The position numbers were made by a program, and so were the translations under genes. A DNA stretch of 64,000 nucleotides from Vitellaria paradoxa. Taxonomy: Eukaryota; Streptophyta; Magnoliopsida; Ericales; Sapotaceae. The DNA is taken from the NCBI GenBank assembly GCA_019916065.1, contig CM034240.1, positions 47,044,238 through 47,108,237 on the forward strand, in the 5' to 3' direction. How positions within the stretch are numbered: position 1 is the first letter of the stretch; each line of letters begins with the position of its first letter. The notes beneath the pieces are model-generated. The model was not told where the DNA came from, made no database searches, and saw nothing but the letters and a program-made list of their open reading frames with translations. This document shows positions 48,418-61,056 of the stretch, one piece after another.

Positions 48418-48893
48418 ATGCGGTGTTTAGGAGCTTCATTTGTTTCACCATTGAGGTTGAACCCAAACCTGTTCTCTGGAGGAATTTTATTGTTAGACCA
48501 AGAATTAGAAATCTTTGGAAAAGCTCCACCCCATCAATCCTCCAAGGCCCAAATAGCTCACTTTTCTCCCATGAAGTAATTTTTTCTTAAATGTTTATTT
48601 TTACACGACGTCTTGTTTTAGGGTTTTTCAATTCGGGAAAACAAAATTTGGTCAATCTGATGAGCTTTAGTGATGACTAGATGTTTTAAGTGATTATATA
48701 ATGAGAACAGGTAACACATGAATTGATTCCTTTTTACTTTTATGAATCCATTCTTCCTCTTATTAATTTTGTGATGTGACAATTGCTTCCTCTGCTATTT
48801 CACATTACCAGTACCGTGATTGATTGTGCTCATATTGCTGAGAAGGTAAGCCGAGGACTTGATCATCAAAGCACCACCATTCCGCCACGGTAA
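48418..48893 (+). CDS. Possible small two-exon gene or gene remnant, unrecognised
   Basis: From ATG 48418 (MRCLGASFVSPLRLN) a frame runs to a possible GTAATT donor after 48575. A CCAG acceptor at 48810-48811 joins in frame to TVIDCAHIAEKVSRG and a stop at 48891-48893, giving 79 residues. The frame is also open upstream of the ATG to a possible acceptor near 48389, and a donor-like GTAATT follows the last coding bases, so these could be internal exons of a larger or decayed gene. I do not recognise the protein. Composition and splice-like borders are the only evidence. Confidence 0.25.
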
Positions 48894-50524
48894 TTTGAGT
48901 CATTGATTTGTTGCCTATGTTACAAAACTTTGTATTCGTTTCTGGAGAGTGGGGGAATCTGCATACCATCTAAATTAATATGTCCCACTGTAGCTTCCTT
49001 TGTAATTAAAGTGGTGCAGCATAAAGCAAATAGTGGTAGTTGCAGCAGCAATAATAGCTAGCAGATGTTTGAACTTGGTAGTGATCTGAATCGCAAGTAC
49101 ATAATCTTCTAAATTTGTGTAATCTTTAGTTAGAAGAGCTGTTAGAACATGGAGCTTTAAGCAGCCTTGGGTTTGCCCTGAATTTGCCCGTAATTGTTCT
49201 TTTATGAATATCTGTTTTCCCCCAAAACGAATTTTGGTAGCAATGTTGCCAGGAGAGGATTTTAACACATCCTGCTGTCTGCAAGCAGCTCAAGCATTCA
49301 ATCTGGCATCAATAAAATTTGAGCTTTCAATACTTTTTTTTTTTTTTTTTGGTAATTTGAGCATTCAATACTCCATTGATAAAAACTTATCTCTGATGTG
49401 TTAAAAAAGAGTAGTAACAAATATCTAATCCACCTGGTATGCAGCTTGTCAAATTTGTCCTGTGACCCTCTGCTTCTATTATTAAGATTTATGAGATATC
49501 ATAAGCAGCTCATAACCTTTTTTTTTTTTTTTTTTCTTTTTGTCTGTTCTTTACTGCATTCTCCTTTTGTAACATTGTCACGGATGAGCTCATGGCTGGA
49601 AAGTCAAATTCTTTTGTATCTTGTTTCTGTTATTTATGTAGTGCCATGGTGCTGTTTTAGGTTTGGAGTTAACTAGAGATGGGAAGGGGAGAGACATTGA
49701 AAACTGCCTCTTGCTGATCATGGAATACGGGGTTCCAGGGGTGTGGGCTGAGATTGATGATTTATCCCGGTGGACTAAGATTGATAATAATTTGGGTTCT
49801 GATACCAGTGATGGGTGATTTTGGGCCTATTTCAACCCCAAAAGTTGGGTTAAGAGTGAGATTTTTCTCACACTTATAAACTGACCACCTGACCATTTCA
49901 CAATCGATGTGAGAAACCTAACACATTGCAGCCGCAACTGTTACAGTCACTGATTCTGATGTTTAAAAACCATTAGTGGCTAGCCAATCAGGGAACACGT
50001 GGTTGCAGAGGTGCTATCTTCTTCAATTCACAGGCCTTTGCCGGGCAATGAAAGGACTTGTTCATGTCTTTACAACAACGCCAAAATCCTCCATTCAGAT
50101 TTGGAGGGTCTCAATGGCCCCCTGTTGTTCTTTGTCAAACAAGTGGACATATTTTGTTTTTTTTCTGAAATGTTGGTCTACTTGTCATCACCTTGCAGAT
50201 GAATCATTGATGGCGTTCCTTTTTTTTTTTTTTTTTAATTTTTTTACCGACCAAGCTTTCTATCGCAATGATTTAACCATTTTTATCACGTCTTTATTCT
50301 TTAGAAATGTGATTTTCCTTCATGCTCGGGGGCAAAAAGTTGGTGTTTTTAACTTGGACGTGCAGATGGGAGGATTTTCCCTACATCTCTTTCTGCACGA
50401 AGACAAAGGAGAGCAACAGAGAGAATATTTGTTTGTATCCCTCGCCACGATTTGATACTACTTTTTCCTCTCTCAAGGACTTTTCCGTAGGACCAAATCT
50501 CATTCTTTCTTCCATTGTGATCAT

Positions 50525-52660
50525 TTACATCCATCCAACCTCTACACTATTGTGATCATTTACATCAAGCAATCCATTTGGAGGGGCGCAGAGTCTAACT
50601 GAGGAGAGTGCCTTGTTGAAATGCTTGGCCTTGGTTCCGAGGTACTCGGTCCAAGTCACCGGCCGGTAGAGAGGAGGGTGGGTTGGGTCGAGTAATTTTG
50701 AGATGGGTGAGATTTGAACGTTGGTCGGAGGTCCATAGAGGTAGGCAACGGATAGGCGGTGTCGGCTTCGGTTCACCACGGCCCGGTGGAGCACGCTCGG
50801 GTACAACCCGTTGGATAGTATGTGGAGGAGGTCCCCAATGTTGACCACGAGAGCGCCGGGTATGGGAGGGACGGTGATCCACCCGGATCCGTCTCGGTGG
50901 ACCTGTAAGCCACTCGTGTTGTTTTGGTATAGAATGGTGAGAAGGGTCGAGTCCGTGTGTGGTGCTAGACCCATGGCCCGATCGGGATCCGGACACACCG
51001 GGTAAGAATTTAGCTGGATGGCAGCACTAGCTCCTTTGAAATCTCCCTTGGGGCCAGCCCATTTGACATCCTCTTTGTTGATGTCCAACGACCCAAGCAC
51101 CAGCCACATCAGCCTTCCCGCTAGCTGCTGCATCTCTTGCTCATACTTCTCAATTACATCACTACAAAAGACATAAAAAACAAATAAATAAATAAAATAA
51201 ATAAAAAGCAAACATCAAACAACACTTTGCAATGAGATATAAAGATGATGTCCTGTGACGGGTATAAAACAAAGCAAACAGCTAGTTGGATTTGATTTTC
51301 GTGAATGCTATATATCACTCATTGTCTTCTCTGTGGGACCAGGCCCTTGGATTTCATTGTAATCTTCTGTTTTTGAATTAGTGCAGTAAAGCTACCCCAC
51401 CACACCTTTATCCTGCATCATTCACTGTTCATATTTTTACCGCTGATTGTTAAATAAAAAATAATATTTTATAACTGTGATAATTTTAAACAAAATATAC
51501 TTTTTGCTGCTCGTAATCACTAGTACAAAATAAGCGAGCGGTAACTAGTGCGACATAAAAAGACGATAAAAGTAAAATTTTTGAAATTAATGATTAGAGA
51601 ATATTGTTCTAGCCAATATACACACATATATATTGAAAAGAAAGTATTATCTTAATGACATCATGGTGAGAATATTTTAAAAAGATATGCTCAAACTTCT
51701 ACCTCATCATCATTCTAACGATGTTTCATAACGAAAAAATTTAGCACATTATTACCAGTACATAGATGGGAAACCACGTGGAAGCTTGTTGGGGGCATCG
51801 GGTGGATTATTTGAAAATTTTATTAACTTTTAGTTGTACAAAAAAATTTCTTGCATTTTGCTTTTATAATTTTTATTACATTATTGTAATTATTTAAAAA
51901 AAAAAACTAATTTCACTATGAAAGTATATATCATTTCTTTTTACTAATCAATGGACTGCAAATAATTTTCACCTATAATTAGTAAACACTTTGAATTCAT
52001 CTTGCATACTATATATAAGTAGTGTCTAAGACTGCTTACAATGTCCATCCTCCAATCCCATAACAGGCACCACGAGCCTTTTTTTTTTCTTAGATATATA
52101 ATTATGTATGTATATGTTTGTGATTATGTGTGGAAGAAAATATGGAGAAAAACACACTCCTTTCACACACGCATGATCATTAGCACGTCTGATAAGGTTG
52201 GTTACCAGAATTTGTTGTAGTCTCGTGGCCAAATTCGGCGAGCATGTTCGAGTGGAGACCCGAAAATGGTGAAGCCTTCGGACCACATAAGCTTGGAGAA
52301 GAAGGAAGAGATTGGAGCCGCGCCGTAGCCGGAGACCCCATCTGGGGACCGAGCTGCTTTGAGCTTTTGTTGGATGGGGAGGGAGAAAAGGCTCCTCCCC
52401 GCCGATTCAATGTCGTCGAGAAGGCTTGTGCTGATTCCATGGTCTGTGACTTGGAACACGCCCCAAGTCCTGCATGCACGACCCACAAGCTGAAGGGCAT
52501 TTGGGTCATTTAGATCAATAAGGGGCACGGACTCATCAACAATATGTGCAGAAGAAGAACCCTCAACTGAATCACCCCATGCATGGGACTCGGGTATTTC
52601 TTTTACTAAGCTCAGGTCTAAATGTTTGTGGTGAAAGGAATCAGAGACTCTTGAAGGCAT
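50525..52660 (-). CDS. GA3OX: Gibberellin 3-beta-dioxygenase (GA3ox)
   Basis: Exon 1 is 52660-52206 and exon 2 is 51161-50525 on the minus strand, joined across a 1044-nt GT..AG phase-2 intron to 1092 nt (363 residues). The family 3-beta-hydroxylates GA9 and GA20 to bioactive GA4 and GA1, in the cytosol. Diagnostic blocks are VPLIDLNDPNA, GRACRTWGVFQVTDHG, SGYGAAPISSFFSKLMWSEG, LNSYPVCPDPDRAMGLAPH and ILYQNNTSGLQV. Iron ligands are H220, D222 and H277; the 2-oxoglutarate site is R287-L-S289; N203-S-Y-P-V-C208 is the NxYxxC motif. Length and single-intron structure are those of GA3ox, not GA20ox or GA2ox. It runs convergently to the AOP-like array and has no sign of decay. Confidence 0.95.
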
Positions 52661-52842
52661 AGTGAATATTAAGAAGATAATCTTTTTTTTGTTTTTTTTG
52701 TAGTGCTTTGGAAGTAGGGTTTCACAAAGTTGATGAGCAATTGGAGATTCAAAGGGGGGTGTGTGCTAATAGTTGTAGGAGAGACACGGTGGTGTGTATA
52801 GTGTACATATAACTATATAGAAGGGATGGTGGAGGAGATATG

Positions 52843-52850
52843 TATATATA
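52843..52850 (-). promoter_or_regulatory. Possible TATA box of GA3ox
   Basis: The minus strand reads TTATATATACA about 185 bases before the ATG. Upstream (52852-52920) the minus strand is strongly CT-rich, a pyrimidine patch common in plant core promoters. An alternative TATA-like CTATATAG lies nearer the ATG at about 52813-52820. Confidence 0.35.
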
Positions 52851-55800
52851 ACAAGATAGGAGGGGGAGGGAGAGGGGAAGAAGGGGAGAGGGGAATAGTG
52901 TGTTGGAAGGAGAGGTGATCAGTGTGGTATATTGGGAGGAGTGTTTATGGAAGGGGACAAGAAATGATAGAGAGGGTGATTGTATTGGACAAGGGAAAGA
53001 CACAAAAATTGAAAGGACCATTCTGTCCTCTACAAAACAATATGAGTGAATTCAGTGAGGTTGAAAAATCGTATCCCATAACCAAAAGAGGGGGTTCCAT
53101 GAAAGGGGAGGGTCTATCCATCTCCATGCATGTGCATTTGTCCTGTCCTCAAGTAGAAAAAAACATCCGTGTATGGTCAGCAACCCTATTCCTGGTCCTA
53201 TAGCTAATTTCCCTCTTCACTACTCTAGGACAACAACCCATGCTCACGCTCTCGTCATTCGTTAAAATGGCCAGATTACCCCTTCCCTTACGGCCCTTAT
53301 TACCTCTGGCAATGTTTGTTTGAGGGATAGAGTTGAAAAATTATATAAGCAGTCTATCATTTTTAATCAGGTGATTTTAGTTTATTAGTTAGTTTGTAAT
53401 ATTAGAATTTCAAATTGGACTTCACATACCTAAAAATGAGAAATAAGTAATATTATAAGGGAGAGGTATATATTATTTATCTTCCACCTCTGAATTTATT
53501 TCTTATCAAAATTTAGAAGTTTAAAATTATTTTGTATTACATCTTATATCAAATTATATCTTTTATCTGACTTTATATCTCATTAACCAAATACTAATAC
53601 AATAATCTCATGTAAAAAATTAATCCGATATTATATCTAATTTAATAAATTATCTTATAATATTATTTATATTTCATCGTGCAATCCTTCTAATCAAATA
53701 TAACCTCTAAGAATTGATAAAACTGCTCTAGAATCTCGATGGTGGGTGGAGGCCTCAATTAGAACTTGTCGACACCCGGGGTTATCATCAAATAGGAGAC
53801 GAGGACATACTTTAGGAACCTAGGGAAGGGCATTTTTGTCCCCGGAAAAGGGAGAGAGAAATCAAAGTAGGATGTGGGGGCGAGCCATTCTGCTTTTCTT
53901 ACTTCCGCATATTTGGTCACTTCCTTATGGAAGTATTGTGGTTATAACAATCACCTTTATGAACAACAACATTTTAAGGGGTGTCCCTAATCATCAATTT
54001 ATGGGTCATTTCTTTTGTTTGATTTGAAATTGTTAATTTTATTTTTATAATTGACAAATTAGTGAACAAAATAATAATTTTAAACTTGTATTTTTAGACA
54101 TTTGATTAAGATGTCAAAAGTATAGATTTGAAGTTTTTTAGAAAGTTTTCTAATGCGAAGTTGAAAATATTTTAAGAAAACTTTCCTAATACAAGAATGA
54201 AAATATTTTAAGAAATGTTTCATAATGTTTAAAGAGATGGCAAAGTTTTCTAAAAGATCTTAAAAGTAACAAACTATACAATCTTATATAAGATTGAATT
54301 ACTGAAATACTTTATAAATAGAGACATTCTCTTAGGATTTCTACAAGATAGAGAACGTGAGACAAAAAGTTACTACATTACTTTAAGCGTTCTCTTCATC
54401 TATTAGCCAAATAACTTCATACTTTGGTGTTTATGATATTCAAGGGTCTAAAGATTAGTCTTTTACTAGTGAGAGTTTATCGTTGTGATACGAGCAAAAC
54501 TTCAACACAAGTGATCAAGGGGCACTGATTGGGTAATTTTGTGGTTGTAATTTTATAACTTGACTTATATAGTGAAAGAAGTTTGTGATTTTTCTTAATT
54601 TGGATTTCCATGTTAAAATTCTTATGTCACTTTATTTTTTCGCATTTATTTATTTAACTGATTATTTGATACTAATACTTCACGTATTTTCTTATGAATC
54701 ATCTCCCAGTGTCCCTGTCACGCACAGTCTCTTATTTTTATCCAAAATAAAGGCAAGAGGTGGATTGCTCTAATTTCTTTTGTGGTTATAATGATATTAC
54801 ATTATAAAATACAAACACTTTAAAATTAGTACGGTGTCCGTACTCGATACCTATCAAACACATCGAATGGTATACTTAATTATTTTATTATTATTATTTT
54901 TTTACATATATGATTAAGATAAATTTAAATTTGCGTAAGAAATATTTTTTTTAAATTGTAAAAATAATTTATTTCATATTTTTATATTTTATTATATATT
55001 AAATTAATTTTTAATATTATATTTATATATATAACTAATAAAAATATATTAAAATTACATTTTTTAACCATATCAATATCTTATTAGTACCTTATTTTCC
55101 CCAAAAAAAAAAAATCACAGTATCTATATGAATCATATTATTCATACAAGATGGATTGGATATATGTATTATCAACCTTAATGCATAGGACATGCGCTCG
55201 TGAGCATAAACACACTCGTGCACACTTGTCATCCTAGCTACTTTCAAATGCCATTCACGTGTTGAGGTAGGGACGATTGCAGAATGGGTCCGAGCAATAT
55301 GTTTTTGGGTGAGCCTACATTGGTGCAATAGATAGACGTGTATGTGTGGGTTAGTAAATTAATCAAGCTATATCTCTATGTTTATGCACATTGTTTTTTT
55401 TTTTTTAATTCTCATCAAATATTTTATTTATTTATTTATTTTGATATTTAAGGATATTCAGGTTAATTTACTTTCATCCTAATTAATTTTGAGAGTTTTG
55501 AAATTAACGACCAAGTGAATTTTTAATTCGCACAAAATTTATTAAATATTTTATTATGCAATTAAAGAATGGTGACTTGAAAATCACTGTGCCAGCATTA
55601 AATTTGCTGATTTAGGAATGCGGGCAGTCATGGCTATAAAAGAGACAAAATTAATGATGCATATGTAGATTTTATTATAATAATAAAAATTTTAAGTCCC
55701 TCTGACAAAAATAACGAGTTTTTAGTTTTATGTTTAATTTTTTATTATTTATTTTTATTTTTATTATATAAAAATTTTAAAAACACGTTTAATTATAATA

Positions 55801-56579
55801 ATTATTAATTAATAATTATAATATTAAGAAAGTACTCTTGGCAGCGGAGGAGATGACTGAACCGCGGTGACCAAAAGTGAAAGGCAAACGACTAGTAGTT
55901 GGTGACCGACGGTGAAAATGATATTCGGCTAGGCTTGGCTCCCATGCATGAGCATCTATTTTTATTATAATTAGTGTCACATAACATAAAAGTCTACTTA
56001 AAAATAAATAAATAAAAGGTTAGACTAAAATAACGCTGACAGTCTTGTGATTGTGGGTTTGCCTTTTAAAAAATTAAGTATAATTCATTAAAAAGCTCTT
56101 TTATTCATAAAATATAAATCAAACTGTAATAATTCCATTCTATGATGTAAGAAAATAATTGGAGAATGGCTTTTTTCCCCCCTGAGGCTATTCGGTAACA
56201 TGACTGCAAGCATATTGAAATTAATGCTCTTGTTTTGGCCAGCGGACAGCTTCTGCTCTAGAATGCTACTGCAGCCAGCAAATGCCAGTTGATCAGAAAC
56301 TTTGTTCTCTTCCAAAGATGACTATAATTCTGCTACTGGCCATGGTGACATTCCAATCAGTGAAAGACTTTTGTCAGGAGAGATATGAAAGCCTCCGAGG
56401 CTTCATGGAAATTGCAATATATATCTAAACATAGGCATATACCATATGTACATGTATGTGTAATGTGTATATATCATGTACTCTATGCAAATCCGTAACA
56501 TGTAAATAATTAGCAGCAAATTTGCATGCTCGTGGATATTTGATCTCCGAAAAAAATGAAGAAATAAATCAAAAATGTT

Positions 56580-57110
56580 TATGGGTGCATTTGGTACCCC
56601 AAAAGTTGATGAAAATCTATGAAAATTTTTAAAAATTTCTGAAAATTTCTATAAAATTATACACATTCCTACTTTTTTAAAAGTTAAAAAAGTTCAATAT
56701 CTTTCCAAAAAAAATCAATAACTAGAATTCGGTTAATCAAATAGTAAAAATTTTTTCGCCATTCTCATCATGGACTTTCAATCTACCAAATGACACCCAC
56801 TTTGACTATTTTTTGTAGCGTTTTTAAAACCGTTCCAACGAATTGTAGAAACCGTTCCGACAGAATTGTGCGGCCAACTTTCGTCCAAACAGTTTTTACA
56901 ATCCGTTTGGATATATTGTAGTTTAAAGAAGTCATGACTACCTAAAATTTTGAATTCATCCAAACAAAAATCTAATCCATCGGAACGAAATTTTACTATT
57001 TATCTCCAAAAAATATAGTTTGAGTGATGTGCACCAAACACAAAAAATTTCTTCAAATTATATTTTATTTCATTTTTTCTCACTTTTTGATGAGCCAAAC
57101 ACACTATATT
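56580..57110 (-). repeat. Long MITE, copy 2 of an inverted pair
   Basis: It starts with GGGTGCATTTGGTACCCC on the plus strand and ends with a GAGCCAAACACAC-like terminus. Reverse-complemented, it shares phrases with 41820-42267, including those around GTCATGACTA and CGTCCAAACAGTTTTTAC. The first part (56580-56760) has additional sequence not obvious in the other copy. Confidence 0.5.
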
Positions 57111-58442
57111 TACAAGTACGAAATATATGACTGGGTTTATTAGTATTGAAATGAATACTAAGAGAACATTTAGAGTGAGAAAAAATTAATATAAATTGAT
57201 AAATATTACAGTTTGGTAATTCATTCAATGTATAGAAAATTTAAATTTTATACATAAAAATTTTATTATAGTTTATAGAACTCCAAGTAAAGGCAGAGTT
57301 TTTACGGATTTAAAATTAAATTAATGTAGAAAAAGAATTACCTAATTTGAGAATTATGGGTTATATATTCTGAACTTTCCAATTAAGATAATAATGATGG
57401 TCATTTAGATCCGATCAATGATGATTATGAGAAAAGATATGCTTTCGGTTACGTAATTTTATTCAATCAAATCAATTTTCTCTCTCTCTCTTTCTTTTCC
57501 TTTTTCTTTTTTTTTTAATTTACCAGCCCAAGCAACTAGATAGGATTTGTTGATGTTGACTTACTTCAAGGGGTGTTTAATATACCAAAATTCACAGAAA
57601 TTTGTTAATTTTTATAAATTTTTTATATTTTATTTTAATCAAATTTTATTATGTATCACTTTTATATTAATTTTTTATATTTTTATTATATTTTTTTTAC
57701 CATCCAAACATCACCTCAATCGATTTATAAGTTTTCCGTTCCAATGTGACACAACGGACGGACGGTGGGACGTACAATATAAATATATATATATGTGTGT
57801 GTGTATGATGAGCGTATTCAAATAGTGATGAAATTGTACTTTCCCATGCTAGCTAGAGAAAAGTCACCGGGTTGGAGACAAATTATACCTCAGTTTTTGT
57901 TTAACAAATTGTGCAAAACCTTTCTTCTTGTCTATATATGAAACATAATTTGATTGCCGCCATGCTGACTAGGTACCAACCACGAGATAATTCCACTTAA
58001 ATGATATATATCTGTTTATGTGCGTGCGGTGGGGGAATAGATAATTGTCAGTGCTAAAGCTAATCTAAGATACTACAGAATTGGAAAATTTCTGTCAAGT
58101 CAGTTGTTTGACAGTAAATTATTTCCAAACTATGTCATCGTAGAGTAAACTAAGGTTACGTTTAGTGTTTCAGAAATCGCTTGAAAATATTAAAAATTTT
58201 TAAAAATTATTTTTTTTTCATTGTACAAATTATAAACTTATAATTTTTATTAAATTTTATTACTTTTTATCACTCTAAACACATTCTAAATCGAGCGAGC
58301 GGGAGAGAGAGATCGACTCATAGTTTTTGTGTTAATTTTGTTTAATCACTATTATCAAATGTTCATTTAGTGACATATATTTTTGCCAAAAAGCCATAAA
58401 CAAATTCTTAAATGCTCAAGGATTGACTATAGTAATTTATTA

Positions 58443-58685
58443 GTGGGCAGGAGTTTTCCCTGCCACCTTGGGACTTTTCACTGGTAGCCTTCCTTTTTAC
58501 CCGACACAGTCAAAGTATTATGTATTTGTCATTCTCAGGAGGCTTTTACCCTAAGGTGCACCTCTCCCAACTCGAAGGGGAGGGTAAAAGCCATCTGAGG
58601 GTGAAAAATATATAATACCTTGACAGTGTCGAGTAGAAAGAAAGGCCATCGGTGAAAAGCCCCAAGGTCGCGAAAACTCCCACAC
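58443..58685. repeat. Foldback (hairpin) element, about 243 bp
   Basis: The left arm phrases GGAGTTTTCCCTGCCACC, TTTTCACTGGTAGCC and GGAGGCTTTTACCCT are mirrored on the right arm as reverse complements of GGAGTTTTCGCGACC, TTTTCACCGATGGCC and AGATGGCTTTTACCCT. Almost the entire element is an inverted repeat with a small loop near 58564. TTAGT lies at both flanks (58440-58444 region and 58688-58692), a possible target-site duplication. Confidence 0.7.
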
Positions 58686-59872
58686 AATTAGTAAAATCTA
58701 TTTAACTTAGTGATGAAAGTATTAGTAATGAAGCATGATTAATCGCTAGAATAAGCATTTACTAATGAAATAAAGTAATTTTCATAGTAACTAAGTACTT
58801 TTTGGTTGAATTTGGAAAGAGAAAGCTAGCTAACTACTAGTTACTAATTATTAAAAAATTAACTTTTTTTGTGTTTGGGAAGAAAATATTTAACTTTTTA
58901 TATTTTTGTTAATTTGACATTTGTACTTTTCGTGTTTTGAAAGAAGTTAAAAATGTAATAGAGCAATTTTGATCATTTTAGAAAAAATCAAAAAACTGAG
59001 TAACTAGTAGCTGTGATTGCCAAACGGAACCTTAGAGTTGGACTCATTGTAACAAACGCGCACATGGTGGTAATATTACATCAGTAAAAGTAACTTAATT
59101 TACATAGAAAATTTATATTATAATTAATTTTTTCATCACTAATATACATTCTCATTTGGAAAAATTAAATGTAACAAATTACAATGACTCGTGTCTGTAA
59201 AGTTCATTTTTTTTAATTTAAACTTGGCTAGGTATAATGTGATAATTTCTCATATCTTTCAAATATATTACACTTTAAAACATGTTATATTATAAAGATA
59301 TTGAATTATACATATATGATATTTCCTCTACCCAAATGATCGAGGACAGGAATGTTTCATTTGCGGCGCCTCGATGGTAGGTCGCCCAGTCTCTCATCGA
59401 CCCATCCACATCACCATTGGTCCATCACATCTCCTTTCTTTTAGGCACGTGCCCCTGTGTGGCCCTATTCTTCTACCTGAGTATTGATTCTAATACCATT
59501 TGTAACAATTCATATCTGCACAGTACAATATTTTGTACTTTAGATTTGGTTAGGTGCAATGCAAGAATTTCTTAAGTGATCAGTCATTTCGATGCTACTT
59601 TCATACAAACACACTTAACTTTAAAGTATTAATGGAATCTAGTGCTTGCATAACTTTAAAACACGTATTATAAAAATGTTGAATTATATTTAGATGATAC
59701 TTCTTCCACCCAGGTAATGTGAGATAATAATATTTCACCGCACCCCAATAATAGCTCATCCAATCTTTTATCTTACATTACTACTATTCATTGACAACAA
59801 TCCCGAATGAAATCAAATTATATTCGAACTTTTGTTTAACAAATTTTGCAAATCCTTCTGCTTGTATATATG

Positions 59873-59911
<39 letters not shown>

Positions 59912-60207
59912 CATATTTTGATTGCCAACATGCTGACTAGGTCCTGACTATGAGTAAATTCCACTTACAAAAGTGAAAAAGATAGGATTTGCCGTCAGAG
60001 CTAAAGCTAAGGTACTATAATAGGGAAAATTAGTAGGGTTCTATGCCATCTAAAGTTGAAGTAAATTATTTCAAAATTAACTATGTGATCATAGAGTATA
60101 CAATATGTTTGAAGTTGAGAGAGAAAGGGAGAAAGATATAGAGGGAGATAGCTTGCTTAATTATCTAGCTTGAAGTTAAAATAATGTGCCAATCTTATGA
60201 AAGAATT

Positions 60208-61012
60208 TGTTGGGCCTATTATGGTCCACACCACATGGGATTAATTCCCAAGTTTTGTTTTTAATGAATTGGCCTTTAGCCTATGTGACTTTCAGAATGG
60301 GTGGGCAAGGGTTTTTGTTTTAGCTCGACTATCCTGATCGCACAATTATCCCGCACCTTTTACCGCTTATGTTTCTACTGTTAATTTTCAAATAGAAGAT
60401 ATCATCTTACAGCTGTGATGATTTTGAACGAAATGCGCTAATCACTACGGGTAATCACCAATACAAATTAGTTGACTGGTGACTTGTGCAGGAAAAAAAA
60501 ATGGCAAGGGTAGATTAAATCTTTTTTGTTGGCTTCACTTTGTGAGATACATGGGTGAAAAGAAAGAAAAAAGAAAATCGAGAAGGCCATAGCAGCTCGG
60601 CAAGTTTAGGAAAATTGTTATTTAGTTCTGGTTTTGATTCAGATTTGTTTGAAACTTGAAAACTCAGCAAGTTTGGGATTTCTTCACTTGGTTAGAAGAT
60701 TGACAGATAATCAGGTTCTTTTTTCCCTATTTTGTTATTTCTCAAGTTTTGGTGAATCCTTGAGAGTCAATTGATTACCCAATATTATTGGAGACAGTGT
60801 ACCCATTATAATTTTGGTGATAGTGGAAGATTTGAGATTGGCCCTATGGTTTTTTTTCTCTACATTAGAGGGTTTCCATATAAATTTTGGTGTCTTGTGT
60901 GATTGGATATTTTCTTGTTTATTTGCTTATCTGGGTTTAGCATACATTATTATTATTTATTTTCTTTAATTCACACACGACATTGGTTGGGAAGTTCCTT
61001 TTTCTAGCAAAA
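60208..61012 (+). mobile_element. Probable 5' LTR of TNT1-94-like copia element
   Basis: This precedes the primer site at 61013. It ends with a GGTGTCTTGTGTGATTGG phrase that I recognise as typical of the LTR of this lineage. The left border is a guess placed at TGTTGGGCC (60208). With no second LTR in the window, the length is unverified. Confidence 0.35.
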
Positions 61013-61024
61013 TGATATCAGAGC
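61013..61024 (+). other. Copia primer binding site (one mismatch)
   Basis: TGATATCAGAGC differs at one base from TGGTATCAGAGC, the site complementary to the 3' end of initiator tRNA-Met. It lies 33 bases before the gag ATG at 61057. Confidence 0.75.
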
Positions 61025-61056
61025 TTTGGTTTTTTTTTTTTTTTGTGTGAATTAAA

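Larger units (their letters stand above)
45068..50524. other. Region between the AOP-like array and GA3ox, no recognised gene
   Basis: It holds a 76-bp tandem duplication (45751-45902), a tRNA-Asp fragment (45906-45952) and a GC-rich patch (about 46028-46075). A minus-strand 100-codon frame (46441-46743) and a possible small spliced gene (48418-48893) match no family I recognise. Tandem AAAAATTCATGCTTT units lie near 48155-48180. At about 49795-49925 is a dispersed repeat-like stretch with a GGTTCTGATACCAGTGATGG start. Poly-T runs lie at 49335, 49520 and 50220. The base composition of 48.3-50.2 kb is closer to that of genes than the array spacers are, so gene remnants are plausible. Confidence 0.5.
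52661..60207. other. Region right of GA3ox: promoter-proximal sequence, then repeats, no recognised gene
   Basis: The first few hundred bases contain the GA3ox promoter. Beyond that I see no gene. It holds AT-rich DNA, a MITE copy at about 56580-57110, a foldback element at 58443-58685, and a pair of diverged direct duplicates (57830-58150 and 59805-60105). A second diverged pair (59223-59400 and 59545-59760) shares the phrase TTGAATTATAnATATATGATA and its following sequence. The frame at 56088-56315 on the minus strand matches no family I know. Confidence 0.55.

Noticed and set aside
50595..50996. 133-codon minus-strand frame inside GA3ox exon 2
   Set aside because: Overlaps the conserved dioxygenase frame and is an alternative-frame shadow driven by higher GC content.
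52202..52509. Overlapping frames on both strands in GA3ox exon 1
   Set aside because: Shadows of the GA3ox coding frame, which carries all the conserved motifs.
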